The notes under the pieces were generated by a model that was not told where the DNA came from, did no database searches, and was given only the letters and a program-made list of their open reading frames with translations. Source: Pseudomonas sp. Choline-02u-1 (GTDB lineage: Bacteria; Pseudomonadota; Gammaproteobacteria; Pseudomonadales; Pseudomonadaceae). From it: a stretch of DNA of 64,000 nucleotides. Shown piece after piece: positions 1 to 8,698 of the stretch. Location of the stretch: positions 1 to 64,000 of the forward strand of contig NZ_PJBC01000062.1 in NCBI RefSeq assembly GCF_002836515.1, written 5' to 3'. Position 1 is the first letter of the stretch, and every line of letters begins with the position of its first letter. A program made the translations under genes and the position numbers.

Positions 1-143
1 GCTCGCGAAAGCGTCCTGGCAGTTGCCGCTGCATTGACTGACCCAACCTCTTCGCGAGCAAGCCCGCTCTCACAGAAGAGCGACGGCTGGCCGGCCATCG
101 GCGGCGCGACGTTTTCAGTGTGGGAGCGGGCTTGCTCGCGAAG
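1..143. repeat. REP elements (GCGGGCTTGCTCGCGAA family)
   Basis: The window starts inside a REP copy (1-9, end of the motif). A second copy lies in reverse orientation at 51-75, and a third in forward orientation at 119-142 (core GGAGCGGGCTTGCTCGCGAA). Copies 2 and 3 face each other as a REP doublet downstream of the gene ending at 169. The same family recurs at 20150-20224 and 28695-28785. REP sequences are typical of intergenic DNA in fluorescens-group Pseudomonas and can fold in RNA. Confidence 0.85.
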
Positions 144-168
144 AGGGCCCGCCGGGTTTATGCCAGAC

Positions 169-1866
169 TCACTGGCCCGAAGCCACACTCGCCGGCGCCC
201 GCTCCGGGGTGACGATGCGGCTCAGATCAATATGCTTCCATTCAGGCTTGGCCCCCAACCGCGCATTGAAACGGTAGTTGAAGGTGAAGTCATCAGCCGT
301 CGGCACGCTCAACGGTTTGCCATACACCGCTTCAACGGCGGCCAGGTCGTAACCCATCACCTGCAACAGCGTCGGGAAGATGTTGTAGTGACTCGAGCGG
401 TCCTTGTTTGCCGGCAGATTCGCCACCCAGTCCGGCGCCTGCAATCCACGGCCCTGAATCACCACCAGCGGCACCAGTCCCTCCTCCTCCACCGGGTTGC
501 CGCCGCAATGGGTATTCAAGCCCGGGTTGCCGCGTTCATGCAGATCCTGGCCATGATCGGAGGTGTAGATCAGCAGCGCGTTGTTCAGATTGGCCTGGGC
601 GAACACCCGTGCGAAGAACTCGCCGACGTTCCACAACAGTGTGTTCTTGTAGGCGTTGCGATACAGCAACCAGTCATCCGGCTGGCCGTTGAAACCGGCG
701 CGTTCGCCCGTGTCGGCAACTTCGGTGAACTGCCCGCGTGGCAGCGTCGGCCGGTAGGCCATGAACGCATCGGGGTATTTGTCGTGCACCGGAAAATGCG
801 CGCCAACCTTGTTGATCACGATCAGTTCTGGACGATCGTCATTGAGCAGTTCGATCAGCTTCGCCGCTGCGGCCATATCGCGGTCGCGCACGCTGGTCTG
901 GTCGAATTGCACGAAACTGTCGATATCGTTTTTCTCGGCGACGGTCATCAGGTTCTGCAGGTTGCCGGCGGTGCGCTGGGCGTCGATGTAGACCGTGCCG
1001 AGCCCGGACTTTTTCGCGTACTGCCAGATCGACGGCAGCGTGCTGTTGATGCGTCTGTAATCGGCGCGGGTACCGCCGTAGCGCAAGGTGACATTGGTGT
1101 CGGCGCTGCAATTGGCAATGGACGCGGCATAACCAAAATTGAAGACATCGACCCCGGGCGGCGCTTGCTTGAGGTTGCTGTGCACGCCGAACGGCGCGTT
1201 GATGTCGAGGTAGTTGCCGGAAATGCTTTCGTCGATGATCAGCACGATGTCGTGGCCGACAGCAGGCGCGGCGCGCGCCAGCGTCACCGGTTCGCGAGGG
1301 CCAACGGTGTCGTGCAGTGCCTCATAGGCAAACAGGTTGAGGTAGGCCAAAGGCGTGTACATGATCGGCAGGCCCCGGGCGCCCTCGCCCGCGCGTAAAA
1401 AAAGCACTCCACTGAGCATCAACACACCGACGATAGGCGCCGCGACCCGCAGCGTGTTCGGTATGACCAGCGGATGACGCGGCTTGAGCCCGATGCCGAA
1501 CAACAGCAGCAAGCCAATGAGCACCGCGCGCAGGATCGCGTCGCGGTACTGATACGCCGCTTCCTGGATGAAGCCGCCGGAATACACCAGCGAAACAAAA
1601 TCGCTGTACCTCAGGTAATCCGCAGTGACCCGGGTGTAGACATCAAAAAAAACCGCGGCGGCAAACATCGCCAATGCGAATGTCTGTCGAACGAGAGCCT
1701 GACGTATATAGGCAGTTAGATATAACGCCACCGTTAGCGCCAAAAACATCGCGCCAAAAACAAGTGCATTGAAACTCCACCCGATAGCATTTAACCGCTC
1801 CAGGTAATAGTCGGAATACGACAACATGAAGACAACTAAGAGCAGTTCTTTGGCATATCTGAACAT
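169..1866 (-). CDS. Membrane-anchored sulfatase/phosphoethanolamine-transferase family protein
   Basis: Predicted inner-membrane enzyme of 565 residues in the alkaline phosphatase superfamily (EptA/OpgE/LtaS-like). About five N-terminal membrane segments fill roughly the first 200 residues. A periplasmic domain follows with DES at about 212-214, where EptA-type enzymes have GET with a nucleophilic Thr. Here the nucleophile would be Ser214. A metal-site motif TSDHGQDLHERG lies near the C terminus. Such enzymes transfer phosphoethanolamine or phosphoglycerol to lipid A or glycans. The start at 1866 is chosen because the 38 upstream in-frame residues do not look like protein; no strong ribosome site is visible. 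It is divergent from the exopolysaccharide operon, so a role in decorating that polymer or another envelope glycan is an inference. The substrate is unknown. Confidence 0.75.
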   Translation of the reverse strand: MFRYAKELLLVVFMLSYSDYYLERLNAIGWSFNALVFGAMFLALTVALYLTAYIRQALVRQTFALAMFAAAVFFDVYTRVTADYLRYSDFVSLVYSGGFIQEAAYQYRDAILRAVLIGLLLLFGIGLKPRHPLVIPNTLRVAAPIVGVLMLSGVLFLRAGEGARGLPIMYTPLAYLNLFAYEALHDTVGPREPVTLARAAPAVGHDIVLIIDESISGNYLDINAPFGVHSNLKQAPPGVDVFNFGYAASIANCSADTNVTLRYGGTRADYRRINSTLPSIWQYAKKSGLGTVYIDAQRTAGNLQNLMTVAEKNDIDSFVQFDQTSVRDRDMAAAAKLIELLNDDRPELIVINKVGAHFPVHDKYPDAFMAYRPTLPRGQFTEVADTGERAGFNGQPDDWLLYRNAYKNTLLWNVGEFFARVFAQANLNNALLIYTSDHGQDLHERGNPGLNTHCGGNPVEEEGLVPLVVIQGRGLQAPDWVANLPANKDRSSHYNIFPTLLQVMGYDLAAVEAVYGKPLSVPTADDFTFNYRFNARLGAKPEWKHIDLSRIVTPERAPASVASGQ

Positions 1867-2253
1867 GGCGCTACCAGGTGGGCAAAAAAACACGATGTCA
1901 AAGGTTTGTCGGTCAGAACCTGACACTAGCACCCGCCCCTGAAAGCGCAAGAAATGATTGATAGCCGGATCAAGCGTCAAAAAAACGGTGCCTCAAATCT
2001 GACACACCAGCCACTAAATTCCTTTAAAACCAATACCTTCTACCGCTTGTCGCTTATTTTAAATCTGAACAAATCTGCAAAAAACGAACAATTTCAATCG
2101 CAGCAATGACTTGATGGCCAATCGCCAAAAAAGACTCAAGTGTTATACCCGTGCAACATGTCATTTTGCTGACACGTTTTTCCAACCCTGCGCTATACCC
2201 CTTTAACAATCTTATTCCGTAGTTAACTTTTTCGGTTTTATCGAGGTGCGCAG
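1867..2253. other. Divergent intergenic region ahead of the exopolysaccharide operon
   Basis: This 387-base stretch separates the minus-strand phosphatase-superfamily gene from the plus-strand polysaccharide operon. It is clearly more AT-rich than its surroundings, with A-runs at about 1980, 2080 and 2130, as expected for a promoter region. No open reading frame with coding character was seen, and no known operator was recognised. Confidence 0.6.
2169..2198 (+). promoter_or_regulatory. Candidate sigma-70 promoter of the exopolysaccharide operon
   Basis: CTGACA at 2169-2174 and CTATAC at 2193-2198 are separated by 18 bases and lie about 55 bases before the first gene. The match is partial and no transcript data are available, so this is only a candidate. 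Confidence 0.3.
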
Positions 2254-3606
2254 ATGGACGTAAGCGTATTTGGCACTGGCTATGTCGGGCTTATACAAGC
2301 CGCCGCACTTGCTGATGTCGGCCATCGGGTCTTATGCATTGATATTGATCCGAGCAAGATCAGACAACTGCAACAAGCGGTACCGCCGATCAGTGAGCCA
2401 GGCCTGTCCGCAACACTTGAAGAAAACATCAAGGCCGGGCGCCTCTCGTTCAGCACTCAGGCCAGCGATGCGGTGACTCACGCCGAGCTGATCTTCATCG
2501 CCGTCGGCACACCGGCGGACGAAGATGGCTCCGCCGACCTCAGCCATGTGCTTAACGTCGCCCGACAGATTGCCGGCCTGATGGAAGGCGATCGCACACT
2601 GATCATCAAATCCACCGTGCCAGTCGGCACCGCCGACCAGGTTCTGGCCACGGCCACCAGCGAATTGCTGTTGCGCGGCAAAACCGAGCTGCAGGTGCGC
2701 GTGGTATCCAACCCGGAATTTCTCAAGGAAGGCAGCGCGCTCGCCGACTGCATGCGTCCGGACCGGATCATCATCGGCACCCGCGACGATGCTGCCCGCG
2801 AGCAGATGAGCGAGCTGTACGCGCCGTTCTGCCGCAACCACGAAAAGCTGATGTTCATGGACAACCGCAGTGCCGAACTGACCAAGTACGCGGCCAATGC
2901 GATGCTCGCCACCCGCATCAGCTTCATGAACGAATTGGCCAACCTCACCGAATTGCTCGGCGCCGACATTGAAGCGGTACGCAAAGGCATCGGCTCCGAT
3001 CCGCGCATCGGTTACCACTTCATTTATCCGGGCTGCGGATTCGGTGGCTCGTGCTTTCCCAAGGATCTGCGCGCCCTGCTCCACACTGCCGAACACAACG
3101 GCATGCCGCTGAAACTGCTGCGCAGCGTCACCGACGTCAATGACAGCCAGCGGCATATCCTGTTCAGCAAATTGCGCGCGCAGTTTCCGCAAGGCCTGGC
3201 CGGCAAATCCATTGCAATCTGGGGTCTGGCGTTCAAACCCAACACCGATGACATGCGCGAAGCCCCCAGCCGTTATCTGATGGACGCGTTGTGGGCCGAA
3301 GGCGCCAGCGTGCAGGCCTACGATCCGGAAGCCATGTCCGAGTGCCGGCGCATCTACGGCTACCGCAACGACCTGCACCTGTGCGCCACCCGCGATGACA
3401 CCCTCGAAGACGCCGACGCGCTGGTGATCTGCACCGAATGGAAAAACTTTCGCGTGGTTGATTTCGATCTGCTCGCCGAGAAGCTGCGTTCGAAGGTGAT
3501 CATTGACGGCCGCAACCTGTACAACCCCGAACAAGTCGCCGCCGCCGGTCTGCATTACAGCGGCATCGGCCTGCGCCACATCGCCCCCGAAGGGCTGCGA
3601 CCATGA
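2254..3606 (+). CDS. UDP-glucose 6-dehydrogenase (nucleotide-sugar dehydrogenase)
   Basis: Oxidises UDP-glucose to UDP-glucuronate with two NAD+, supplying an acidic sugar to the polysaccharide. The 450-residue protein begins with the Rossmann motif GTGYVGL (residues 7-13). It has the NPEFLKEGSA motif of the UDP-glucose/GDP-mannose dehydrogenase family and the active-site stretch GFGGSCFPKD with catalytic Cys267. Length fits the family (about 440-455). It is the first gene of the operon and overlaps the next gene by 4 bases (ATGA). A GDP-mannose dehydrogenase (AlgD-like) is the alternative. The adjacent UDP-glucuronate epimerase favours UDP-glucose as substrate. Confidence 0.9.
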   Translation: MDVSVFGTGYVGLIQAAALADVGHRVLCIDIDPSKIRQLQQAVPPISEPGLSATLEENIKAGRLSFSTQASDAVTHAELIFIAVGTPADEDGSADLSHVLNVARQIAGLMEGDRTLIIKSTVPVGTADQVLATATSELLLRGKTELQVRVVSNPEFLKEGSALADCMRPDRIIIGTRDDAAREQMSELYAPFCRNHEKLMFMDNRSAELTKYAANAMLATRISFMNELANLTELLGADIEAVRKGIGSDPRIGYHFIYPGCGFGGSCFPKDLRALLHTAEHNGMPLKLLRSVTDVNDSQRHILFSKLRAQFPQGLAGKSIAIWGLAFKPNTDDMREAPSRYLMDALWAEGASVQAYDPEAMSECRRIYGYRNDLHLCATRDDTLEDADALVICTEWKNFRVVDFDLLAEKLRSKVIIDGRNLYNPEQVAAAGLHYSGIGLRHIAPEGLRP

Positions 3607-4637
3607 AGATTCTGGTGACCGGTGCCGCCGGTTTCATTGGTGCCCATTGCGTCCTGCGCTTGCTGCGCGACGGGCATTCGGTGGTCGGCCTGGACAATTT
3701 CAACCACTACTACGACCCGCAGCTCAAGCACGACCGCGTGCAGTGGGTGCGCGAGCAGGTCGGCGATTTTCCGCTGGCCACAGTGGATCTGGCCCACGCT
3801 TCAGCCATCGACGCATTGTTTGCTCGCGAGCTGCCGCAAGTGGTGATCCATCTGGCCGCGCAGGCCGGGGTGCGTTATTCGCTGGACAATCCACGAGCGT
3901 ATCTGGACAGCAACCTCAATGGGTTCCTGAACATTCTCGAGAGCTGCCGGCATCACCCGGTCGAGCATCTGATCTATGCCTCGTCGAGTTCGGTGTACGG
4001 CGCCAACCAACACACGCCCTACTCAGTGAAGGATGGCGTCAACCATCCGCTGTCGCTGTACGCCGCGACCAAGAAAGCCAACGAACTGATGGCACACAGC
4101 TACAGCCACCTGTTCGGCATTCCCTGCACCGGCCTGCGCTTTTTCACCGTTTACGGGCCCTGGGGCCGGCCAGACATGTCGCCGATTCAGTTCGCCCGGG
4201 CGATCAGCGAAGGCGAACCGCTGAAGCTGTTCAATTACGGCGAGCATCAGCGCGATTTCACCTACATCGACGACATCGTCGAAAGCATCGCCCGCCTGAT
4301 CGATCAGCCACCGCAAGCCAACCCGCAGTGGGACCGCGAGCAGCCCGACCCGGCCAGCAGCATGGCGCCGTGGCGCTTGTTCAACATCGGCGGGCAACAA
4401 CCCGTCGCGCTGAAAACCTACCTTGCGTTGATGGAAAAACACCTCGATCGCAAAGCCATTGTCGAGCTGCTGCCACTGCAACCGGGCGACGTGCTCAACA
4501 CCTGCGCCGAGGCCAGCGATCTGGCCCAGGCCACCGGATTCCAGCCCCGGATAGAACTGGATGAAGGGCTGGGCCGCTTCATTGCCTGGTTCCGTAACTA
4601 CTACCCCACTGCCCGTGCGCCGCTTGCGGCTGAATGA
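3603..4637 (+). CDS. UDP-glucuronate 4-epimerase-like NAD-dependent epimerase
   Basis: Extended short-chain dehydrogenase/reductase of 344 residues that probably converts UDP-glucuronate to UDP-galacturonate. It has the NAD-binding motif GAAGFIG (7-13), an SSSSVYG segment, and the catalytic pair Tyr153/Lys157 in YAATK. The segments RFFTVYGPWGRPDM and RDFTYIDDIV are typical of the UDP-glucuronate epimerase subgroup. Its start overlaps the stop of the UDP-glucose dehydrogenase gene, and coupling to that product makes metabolic sense. Epimerisation specificity is inferred from family resemblance and context. Confidence 0.85.
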   Translation: MKILVTGAAGFIGAHCVLRLLRDGHSVVGLDNFNHYYDPQLKHDRVQWVREQVGDFPLATVDLAHASAIDALFARELPQVVIHLAAQAGVRYSLDNPRAYLDSNLNGFLNILESCRHHPVEHLIYASSSSVYGANQHTPYSVKDGVNHPLSLYAATKKANELMAHSYSHLFGIPCTGLRFFTVYGPWGRPDMSPIQFARAISEGEPLKLFNYGEHQRDFTYIDDIVESIARLIDQPPQANPQWDREQPDPASSMAPWRLFNIGGQQPVALKTYLALMEKHLDRKAIVELLPLQPGDVLNTCAEASDLAQATGFQPRIELDEGLGRFIAWFRNYYPTARAPLAAE

Positions 4638-4651
4638 ATGCGGAGGACGCC

Positions 4652-5398
4652 ATGACTGGACATGAAAGAAGTGTGTCGATTGCACAAATGCGCCCTGACA
4701 AGCGCGTCGACCCGGAACATCGCATGCGCCTCGACGCGGCGATCCACCGTCAGGGTCGCGGCTGGCTCAGCGGCCGCGATGGTGGCCGCCCATGGCAGCT
4801 GTCGCGGACCAACCGAGTGGTCGCCTGCCTGGGCGCGCTGACGATTCTGCTGCTGATCTCGCCCGTGCTGCTGGGTCTGGCGCTGGCGATCAAATTCACC
4901 AGCCCGGGGCCGGTGCTGTTCGTGCAGAAACGCACCGGTTATCGCGGCCGCAAGTTCGGCATGTTCAAGTTCCGCACGATGGTCAGCAACGCCGAAGACC
5001 TCAAGGAGTCGCTGCGCCACCTGAACAAACACGGGGCCGACGCCATCGACTTCAAGATCGACAAGGACCCGCGCGTCACCGGCATCGGCAGCTTTCTGCG
5101 CCGTACCAGCCTCGACGAATTACCCAACCTGATCAACGTAGTGACCGGCGACATGCGCCTGGTCGGCCCTCGCCCGACCTCGTTCAACGCTTACCGCTAC
5201 AAGGACAATCACCTCGCGCGTCTGGCGATCTACCCAGGCATGACCGGCCTGTGGCAGATCTCCGGACGCAGCAATATCGACTTCGACCAGCGCGTTGAGT
5301 TGGACCTCAGCTACATCGCCGAGCAGAGCCTTCTGCTTGATCTGAAGATTCTGTTGAAAACCCCCTTCAAAGTATTCAGCGGCCACGGAGCAAGCTAA
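4652..5398 (+). CDS. Undecaprenyl-phosphate sugar-1-phosphate transferase (priming enzyme)
   Basis: Polyisoprenyl-phosphate hexose-1-phosphate transferase of 248 residues, which loads the first sugar phosphate onto undecaprenyl phosphate at the inner membrane. A single hydrophobic segment (about residues 57-80) precedes the catalytic domain. The domain shows KRTGYRG, FKFRTM, the DEL motif in RTSLDELPN, and GPRPTS. It is the short ExoY-like form without the large N-terminal membrane domain of WcaJ. Start 4652 is preferred because GGAGG (4642-4646) sits 5 bases ahead. An upstream ATG at 4634 overlapping the previous stop is possible and would add six residues. Glucose or galactose as first sugar cannot be told apart here. 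Confidence 0.88.
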   Translation: MTGHERSVSIAQMRPDKRVDPEHRMRLDAAIHRQGRGWLSGRDGGRPWQLSRTNRVVACLGALTILLLISPVLLGLALAIKFTSPGPVLFVQKRTGYRGRKFGMFKFRTMVSNAEDLKESLRHLNKHGADAIDFKIDKDPRVTGIGSFLRRTSLDELPNLINVVTGDMRLVGPRPTSFNAYRYKDNHLARLAIYPGMTGLWQISGRSNIDFDQRVELDLSYIAEQSLLLDLKILLKTPFKVFSGHGAS

Positions 5399-6045
5399 TG
5401 GACGGTTCAACCAATACAAGCCTGAGCATCGCCAGCCCCAGCGAATCGAATCTGACGTCGACCGTGCTGGATCTCGATCTGCGGATCCTGTTGCTGACCG
5501 CCGCCAACCCCGGCGCGGGCACCACCACCAGTGCCATGGCACTGGCCAGCCAACTGGCGCAAATGAGCAGCGGCCAGGTGCTGCTGGTCGATGCCAGCCA
5601 GTCGGCGAGCAACCTCACCCAGCAGTTGAACCTGAGCAAGGAGCGCGGCCTGCGCGACTTGCTGTTCAGCTCGGGCAACCCGCCACTGTTGCAGGACTGT
5701 GTGGTGCACACCTCCAGCCTGCCGTTCCATGTGCTGCCCAACGGCCGGCCGATCCGTACGCTGGAGCACCTGACCGCCGAGCGCCTGAGCCCGTTGCTCG
5801 ACCAATTGGGCAGCCAGTACCGCTTTGTGGTGATCGATGGCGACGCGGTGTATTCCGACGCCGACACGCTGGTCATCAGCACGCAAGTGGACGGTGTGGT
5901 GTTTGTCGTCCGCGCCGAAGACACCCGCTGGGAAGTTGCCCAGGCCGCTTTGCAACGCCTGACCCAGGCCGGGGCGAAAGTGGTCGGCAGCGTGTTCAAC
6001 CGGCGCAAGTACTACATGCCCAAATGGCTTTACAAAAACCTGTAA
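5398..6045 (+). CDS. CpsD/CapB-like ATPase of the polysaccharide co-polymerase system, degenerate P-loop
   Basis: Cytoplasmic P-loop protein of 215 residues resembling the kinase half of bacterial tyrosine kinases that pair with Wzz proteins. The Walker A region at 37-44 reads NPGAGTTT, so the invariant lysine of GxGK[ST]T is Thr42. The Walker A' (VLLVDAS, about 61-67) and Walker B (FVVIDGD) strands are present. The C terminus has only three tyrosines (YY and one more in the last 11 residues) rather than a long Tyr cluster. It overlaps the priming transferase stop by one base and precedes the OPX and Wzz genes. Either a catalytically weak kinase or a non-enzymatic regulator of chain length; true kinase activity is doubtful. 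Confidence 0.75.
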   Translation: MDGSTNTSLSIASPSESNLTSTVLDLDLRILLLTAANPGAGTTTSAMALASQLAQMSSGQVLLVDASQSASNLTQQLNLSKERGLRDLLFSSGNPPLLQDCVVHTSSLPFHVLPNGRPIRTLEHLTAERLSPLLDQLGSQYRFVVIDGDAVYSDADTLVISTQVDGVVFVVRAEDTRWEVAQAALQRLTQAGAKVVGSVFNRRKYYMPKWLYKNL

Positions 6046-6066
6046 GCGAACGCAAAGGATGACGCC

Positions 6067-7089
6067 ATGAACGCCAGAATGCTTGTCCTGCTGTTGCTGC
6101 CGCTTGCGGGCTGCTCCAGCACTTCCGAGACCCGCAACATGCCGGTGAATATTCTCACCGCCACACCGGCCAATGCTCAGGCCACCGACATGCCAAGGGT
6201 CGAACAGACCCTGCGCCCGAAAGACGTGCTGGATGTGATTTTTCACATCAGCACCAGTGGCTCGGATGCCTACCGCGTGCAATCGGGTGATCAGATCGGC
6301 CTGAACTTCACTGCCGCCAGCCAGCTCAACGGCACGCAACTGGTGCTGCCCGATGGCTCGATCGAACTGCCGGGTGCCAACACCTCGGTGAAAATCGCCG
6401 GTTTGACCAGCGATGAAGCCCGGCAGGAAATCCAGCGCGTCTATCAGCGCAAGCAGTTGTTCCAGCCCAACCGCAATCAGCTCTCGGTGCAGATTCTGAG
6501 CCCACTGAGCAACGAGCAGAACCTTAAAAGCGCGTTGAACCACCCGGCCACCGGCATGAGTCGCGAGATCACCGTCGGCACTGACGGCTACGCGAGTTTT
6601 CCGGAAATCGGCGCCGTGCCGCTGCAAGGCATGACCGTCAATCAGTTGGAAACCTTCCTCAATCAGCGATACGCGCAACTGCCAGGACGGATGACTGTGG
6701 ACGTGCTGCTCAAGTCCACCGCCGGCAATGAGATCTATGTGCTGGGCGAAGTCGCGCAACCGGGTTCGTACCCGATCCGCCGGCCGGTGTCGGTGCTTGA
6801 AGCGCTGACCCTGGCGCGCGGCACCAACGTCAAGGCGCGGCTGGATTCGGTGGTGATCATGCGGCGCAACGGCAATCAGGTGCAGGCGATGAATTACGAC
6901 GTCGAGAAAGCCCTGTCCGGGGAGGCGCCACAAATCGCGTATCTGCAGCCGGACGACATGCTCTACGTGCCAAAAACCAAACTGGCCAGCGCCGGCGAAC
7001 TCGCCCGCCAACTGGCCGATGTGGTGCTGTTCCAGGGCGTCGGTTTCAGCTTCGGCTACCGCGTCGACAACAAAGGCAGTGACAACTGA
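6067..7089 (+). CDS. Outer-membrane polysaccharide export lipoprotein (Wza/OPX family)
   Basis: Export channel protein of 340 residues that would carry the polymer through the outer membrane. The lipoprotein signal ends in the lipobox LAGC with lipidated Cys16. The polysaccharide export domain follows (about 50-140, with YRVQSGDQIGLNF), and then SLBB-type segments (about 150-310). It sits directly before the Wzz-like gene, as in most Wzx/Wzy operons. Two annotated-like start options do not exist: the lipoprotein signal fixes the start. Confidence 0.88.
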   Translation: MNARMLVLLLLPLAGCSSTSETRNMPVNILTATPANAQATDMPRVEQTLRPKDVLDVIFHISTSGSDAYRVQSGDQIGLNFTAASQLNGTQLVLPDGSIELPGANTSVKIAGLTSDEARQEIQRVYQRKQLFQPNRNQLSVQILSPLSNEQNLKSALNHPATGMSREITVGTDGYASFPEIGAVPLQGMTVNQLETFLNQRYAQLPGRMTVDVLLKSTAGNEIYVLGEVAQPGSYPIRRPVSVLEALTLARGTNVKARLDSVVIMRRNGNQVQAMNYDVEKALSGEAPQIAYLQPDDMLYVPKTKLASAGELARQLADVVLFQGVGFSFGYRVDNKGSDN

Positions 7090-7105
7090 CTCTCAGGTGA
7101 CCGAC

Positions 7106-8698
7106 ATGAACCCAAAAGAAAATTACCTGCATGAGTTCTTCAGGATTTTCTTCGCCAACAAGCAACTGGTGAAGCGCATCTTCCTGACCTTTGCAGTGAT
7201 CGCCCTGCTCCTGCCGTTGCTGCTCAAACAGAGCTTCGATATCACCGCGCAGGTCATCGTGCAGTCGAAAAAGCTGTCTCAGGGCGATGCGACCACCTCG
7301 CTGACCCAGGACAATGCCACTTTCATTCCGCCATCGCTGGCAGACATGGAAACCGAAAGCAATATTCTGCGTTCGCCGGCGCTGATCCGTCAGACCATCA
7401 GCGAACTGCGCGACAACGGTGAATACAGCCCACCGCCGAGCGTATTCGCCAAATTGCTGGGCGAACCGTTCAAGCGCTACGTCTCGACACCGCTGCGCGA
7501 GTACGTGATCAACCCGCTGCGCAACGGGCTCGGGATGGAAACCGATCCGGTGCGTGACACCACCCTCGACGCCCTGACCCAGCAAGCCGTCGACAGCCTG
7601 AAAATCGAAACCCTGCCCGGCTCCAACGTGATCTCGATCACCTACAGTTTTCCGGATCCGCGCCAAGGCACGATGTTTGTCAGCGCGCTGTTGCAGAACT
7701 ACCTGGTCAGCCGTCAGGCACTGCAATCGATCGACTTGCCGCAGTCGTTCTACGAGACCAAAAAGCACCAGTATCAAGTGCGTCTCGATGGTCTGGAAGG
7801 CAACCGCCAGGCACTGCTGGAAAATGTCGGCGCGGCGGATCCAAAGGAGGAAATCACCTTTCGCCTCAACGCGATCAACACCGAAGAGCAGGCACTCAAC
7901 CTGTATCGTGATCGCTTGCTGCAAAGCCAGCGCTGGCTCGATTACCTGAAAACCAGCCTGGCCGCTGCCAACTCCAACAAACTCAACGACTACACCTTCC
8001 CGTTCACCTTCACCACGACGGTAGACAACATTGCGTTCGAGGACCGCGAGATCAGGCAGATGGGCGAGGCGCTGACTACTCAAGTCAGCCGCTATATGAA
8101 TGACCTGGCGGTATTCCAGCCCGGCAGCGAGCCGATGTTGCTGGCCCGCGAGCAGATTGCCCGCACGCGCCAGCAGTTCCTTAAAGTGGTCAACAACCGC
8201 ATCCAGGAACGTACGATCGACTTGTCGGTGGTGAGCCAGGTCATCGAGCAGAAAACCGCGCGCATTGCCGACTTCAAGAATCGTATCCATCAATTGCAGC
8301 AGACCCAAAGCAAGCTGCGCCAGATGGACACCGAGATCGGCGCGTTGCACGCAGCGTTTTCTACCTATGCGCAACGCTTTGCCGAAAGCAGCACAACCCG
8401 CGCGCTGGATAACGACTTGTCCAACGCCCGCGTCCTCAGTCCGCCGTATGAACCGACCGAGGCGGCTTTTCCCAAGCCGATGCTGATCATTCCGTTCGGG
8501 CTGTTCACCGGGCTGCTGCTGGCGATCGCCTTCGTCTACGTGCGTGAGTTCTTTGATCACCGCTTCAAGCATCCGGCGCAGATCAGCCATGAGCTGGGTC
8601 TGCCGGTCTTGCTGGTGCTCAACGAAGAAACCTCGCAGCTGGGCAATCCGCACAAGAACTGGACCATGCCGAGCCTGGTTCACTGGGTGCGCAATTGA
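7106..8698 (+). CDS. Wzz/GumC-like chain-length determinant protein
   Basis: Inner-membrane polysaccharide co-polymerase of 530 residues controlling chain length. Membrane segments lie at about 24-41 and 457-480, with a long periplasmic, coiled-coil-rich region between them. It lacks a fused kinase domain; the separate CpsD-like protein encoded at 5398 would be its partner. The start at 7106 is chosen because a longer in-frame reading begins inside the preceding gene with no protein-like sequence, and MNPKENYLHEFF is typical of the family. The next gene begins with a TTG that overlaps this stop. Confidence 0.82.
   Translation: MNPKENYLHEFFRIFFANKQLVKRIFLTFAVIALLLPLLLKQSFDITAQVIVQSKKLSQGDATTSLTQDNATFIPPSLADMETESNILRSPALIRQTISELRDNGEYSPPPSVFAKLLGEPFKRYVSTPLREYVINPLRNGLGMETDPVRDTTLDALTQQAVDSLKIETLPGSNVISITYSFPDPRQGTMFVSALLQNYLVSRQALQSIDLPQSFYETKKHQYQVRLDGLEGNRQALLENVGAADPKEEITFRLNAINTEEQALNLYRDRLLQSQRWLDYLKTSLAAANSNKLNDYTFPFTFTTTVDNIAFEDREIRQMGEALTTQVSRYMNDLAVFQPGSEPMLLAREQIARTRQQFLKVVNNRIQERTIDLSVVSQVIEQKTARIADFKNRIHQLQQTQSKLRQMDTEIGALHAAFSTYAQRFAESSTTRALDNDLSNARVLSPPYEPTEAAFPKPMLIIPFGLFTGLLLAIAFVYVREFFDHRFKHPAQISHELGLPVLLVLNEETSQLGNPHKNWTMPSLVHWVRN

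Noticed and set aside
34..1398. 454-residue plus-strand frame at the left edge
   Set aside because: Starts in REP sequence and lies opposite the phosphatase-superfamily gene; shadow composition.
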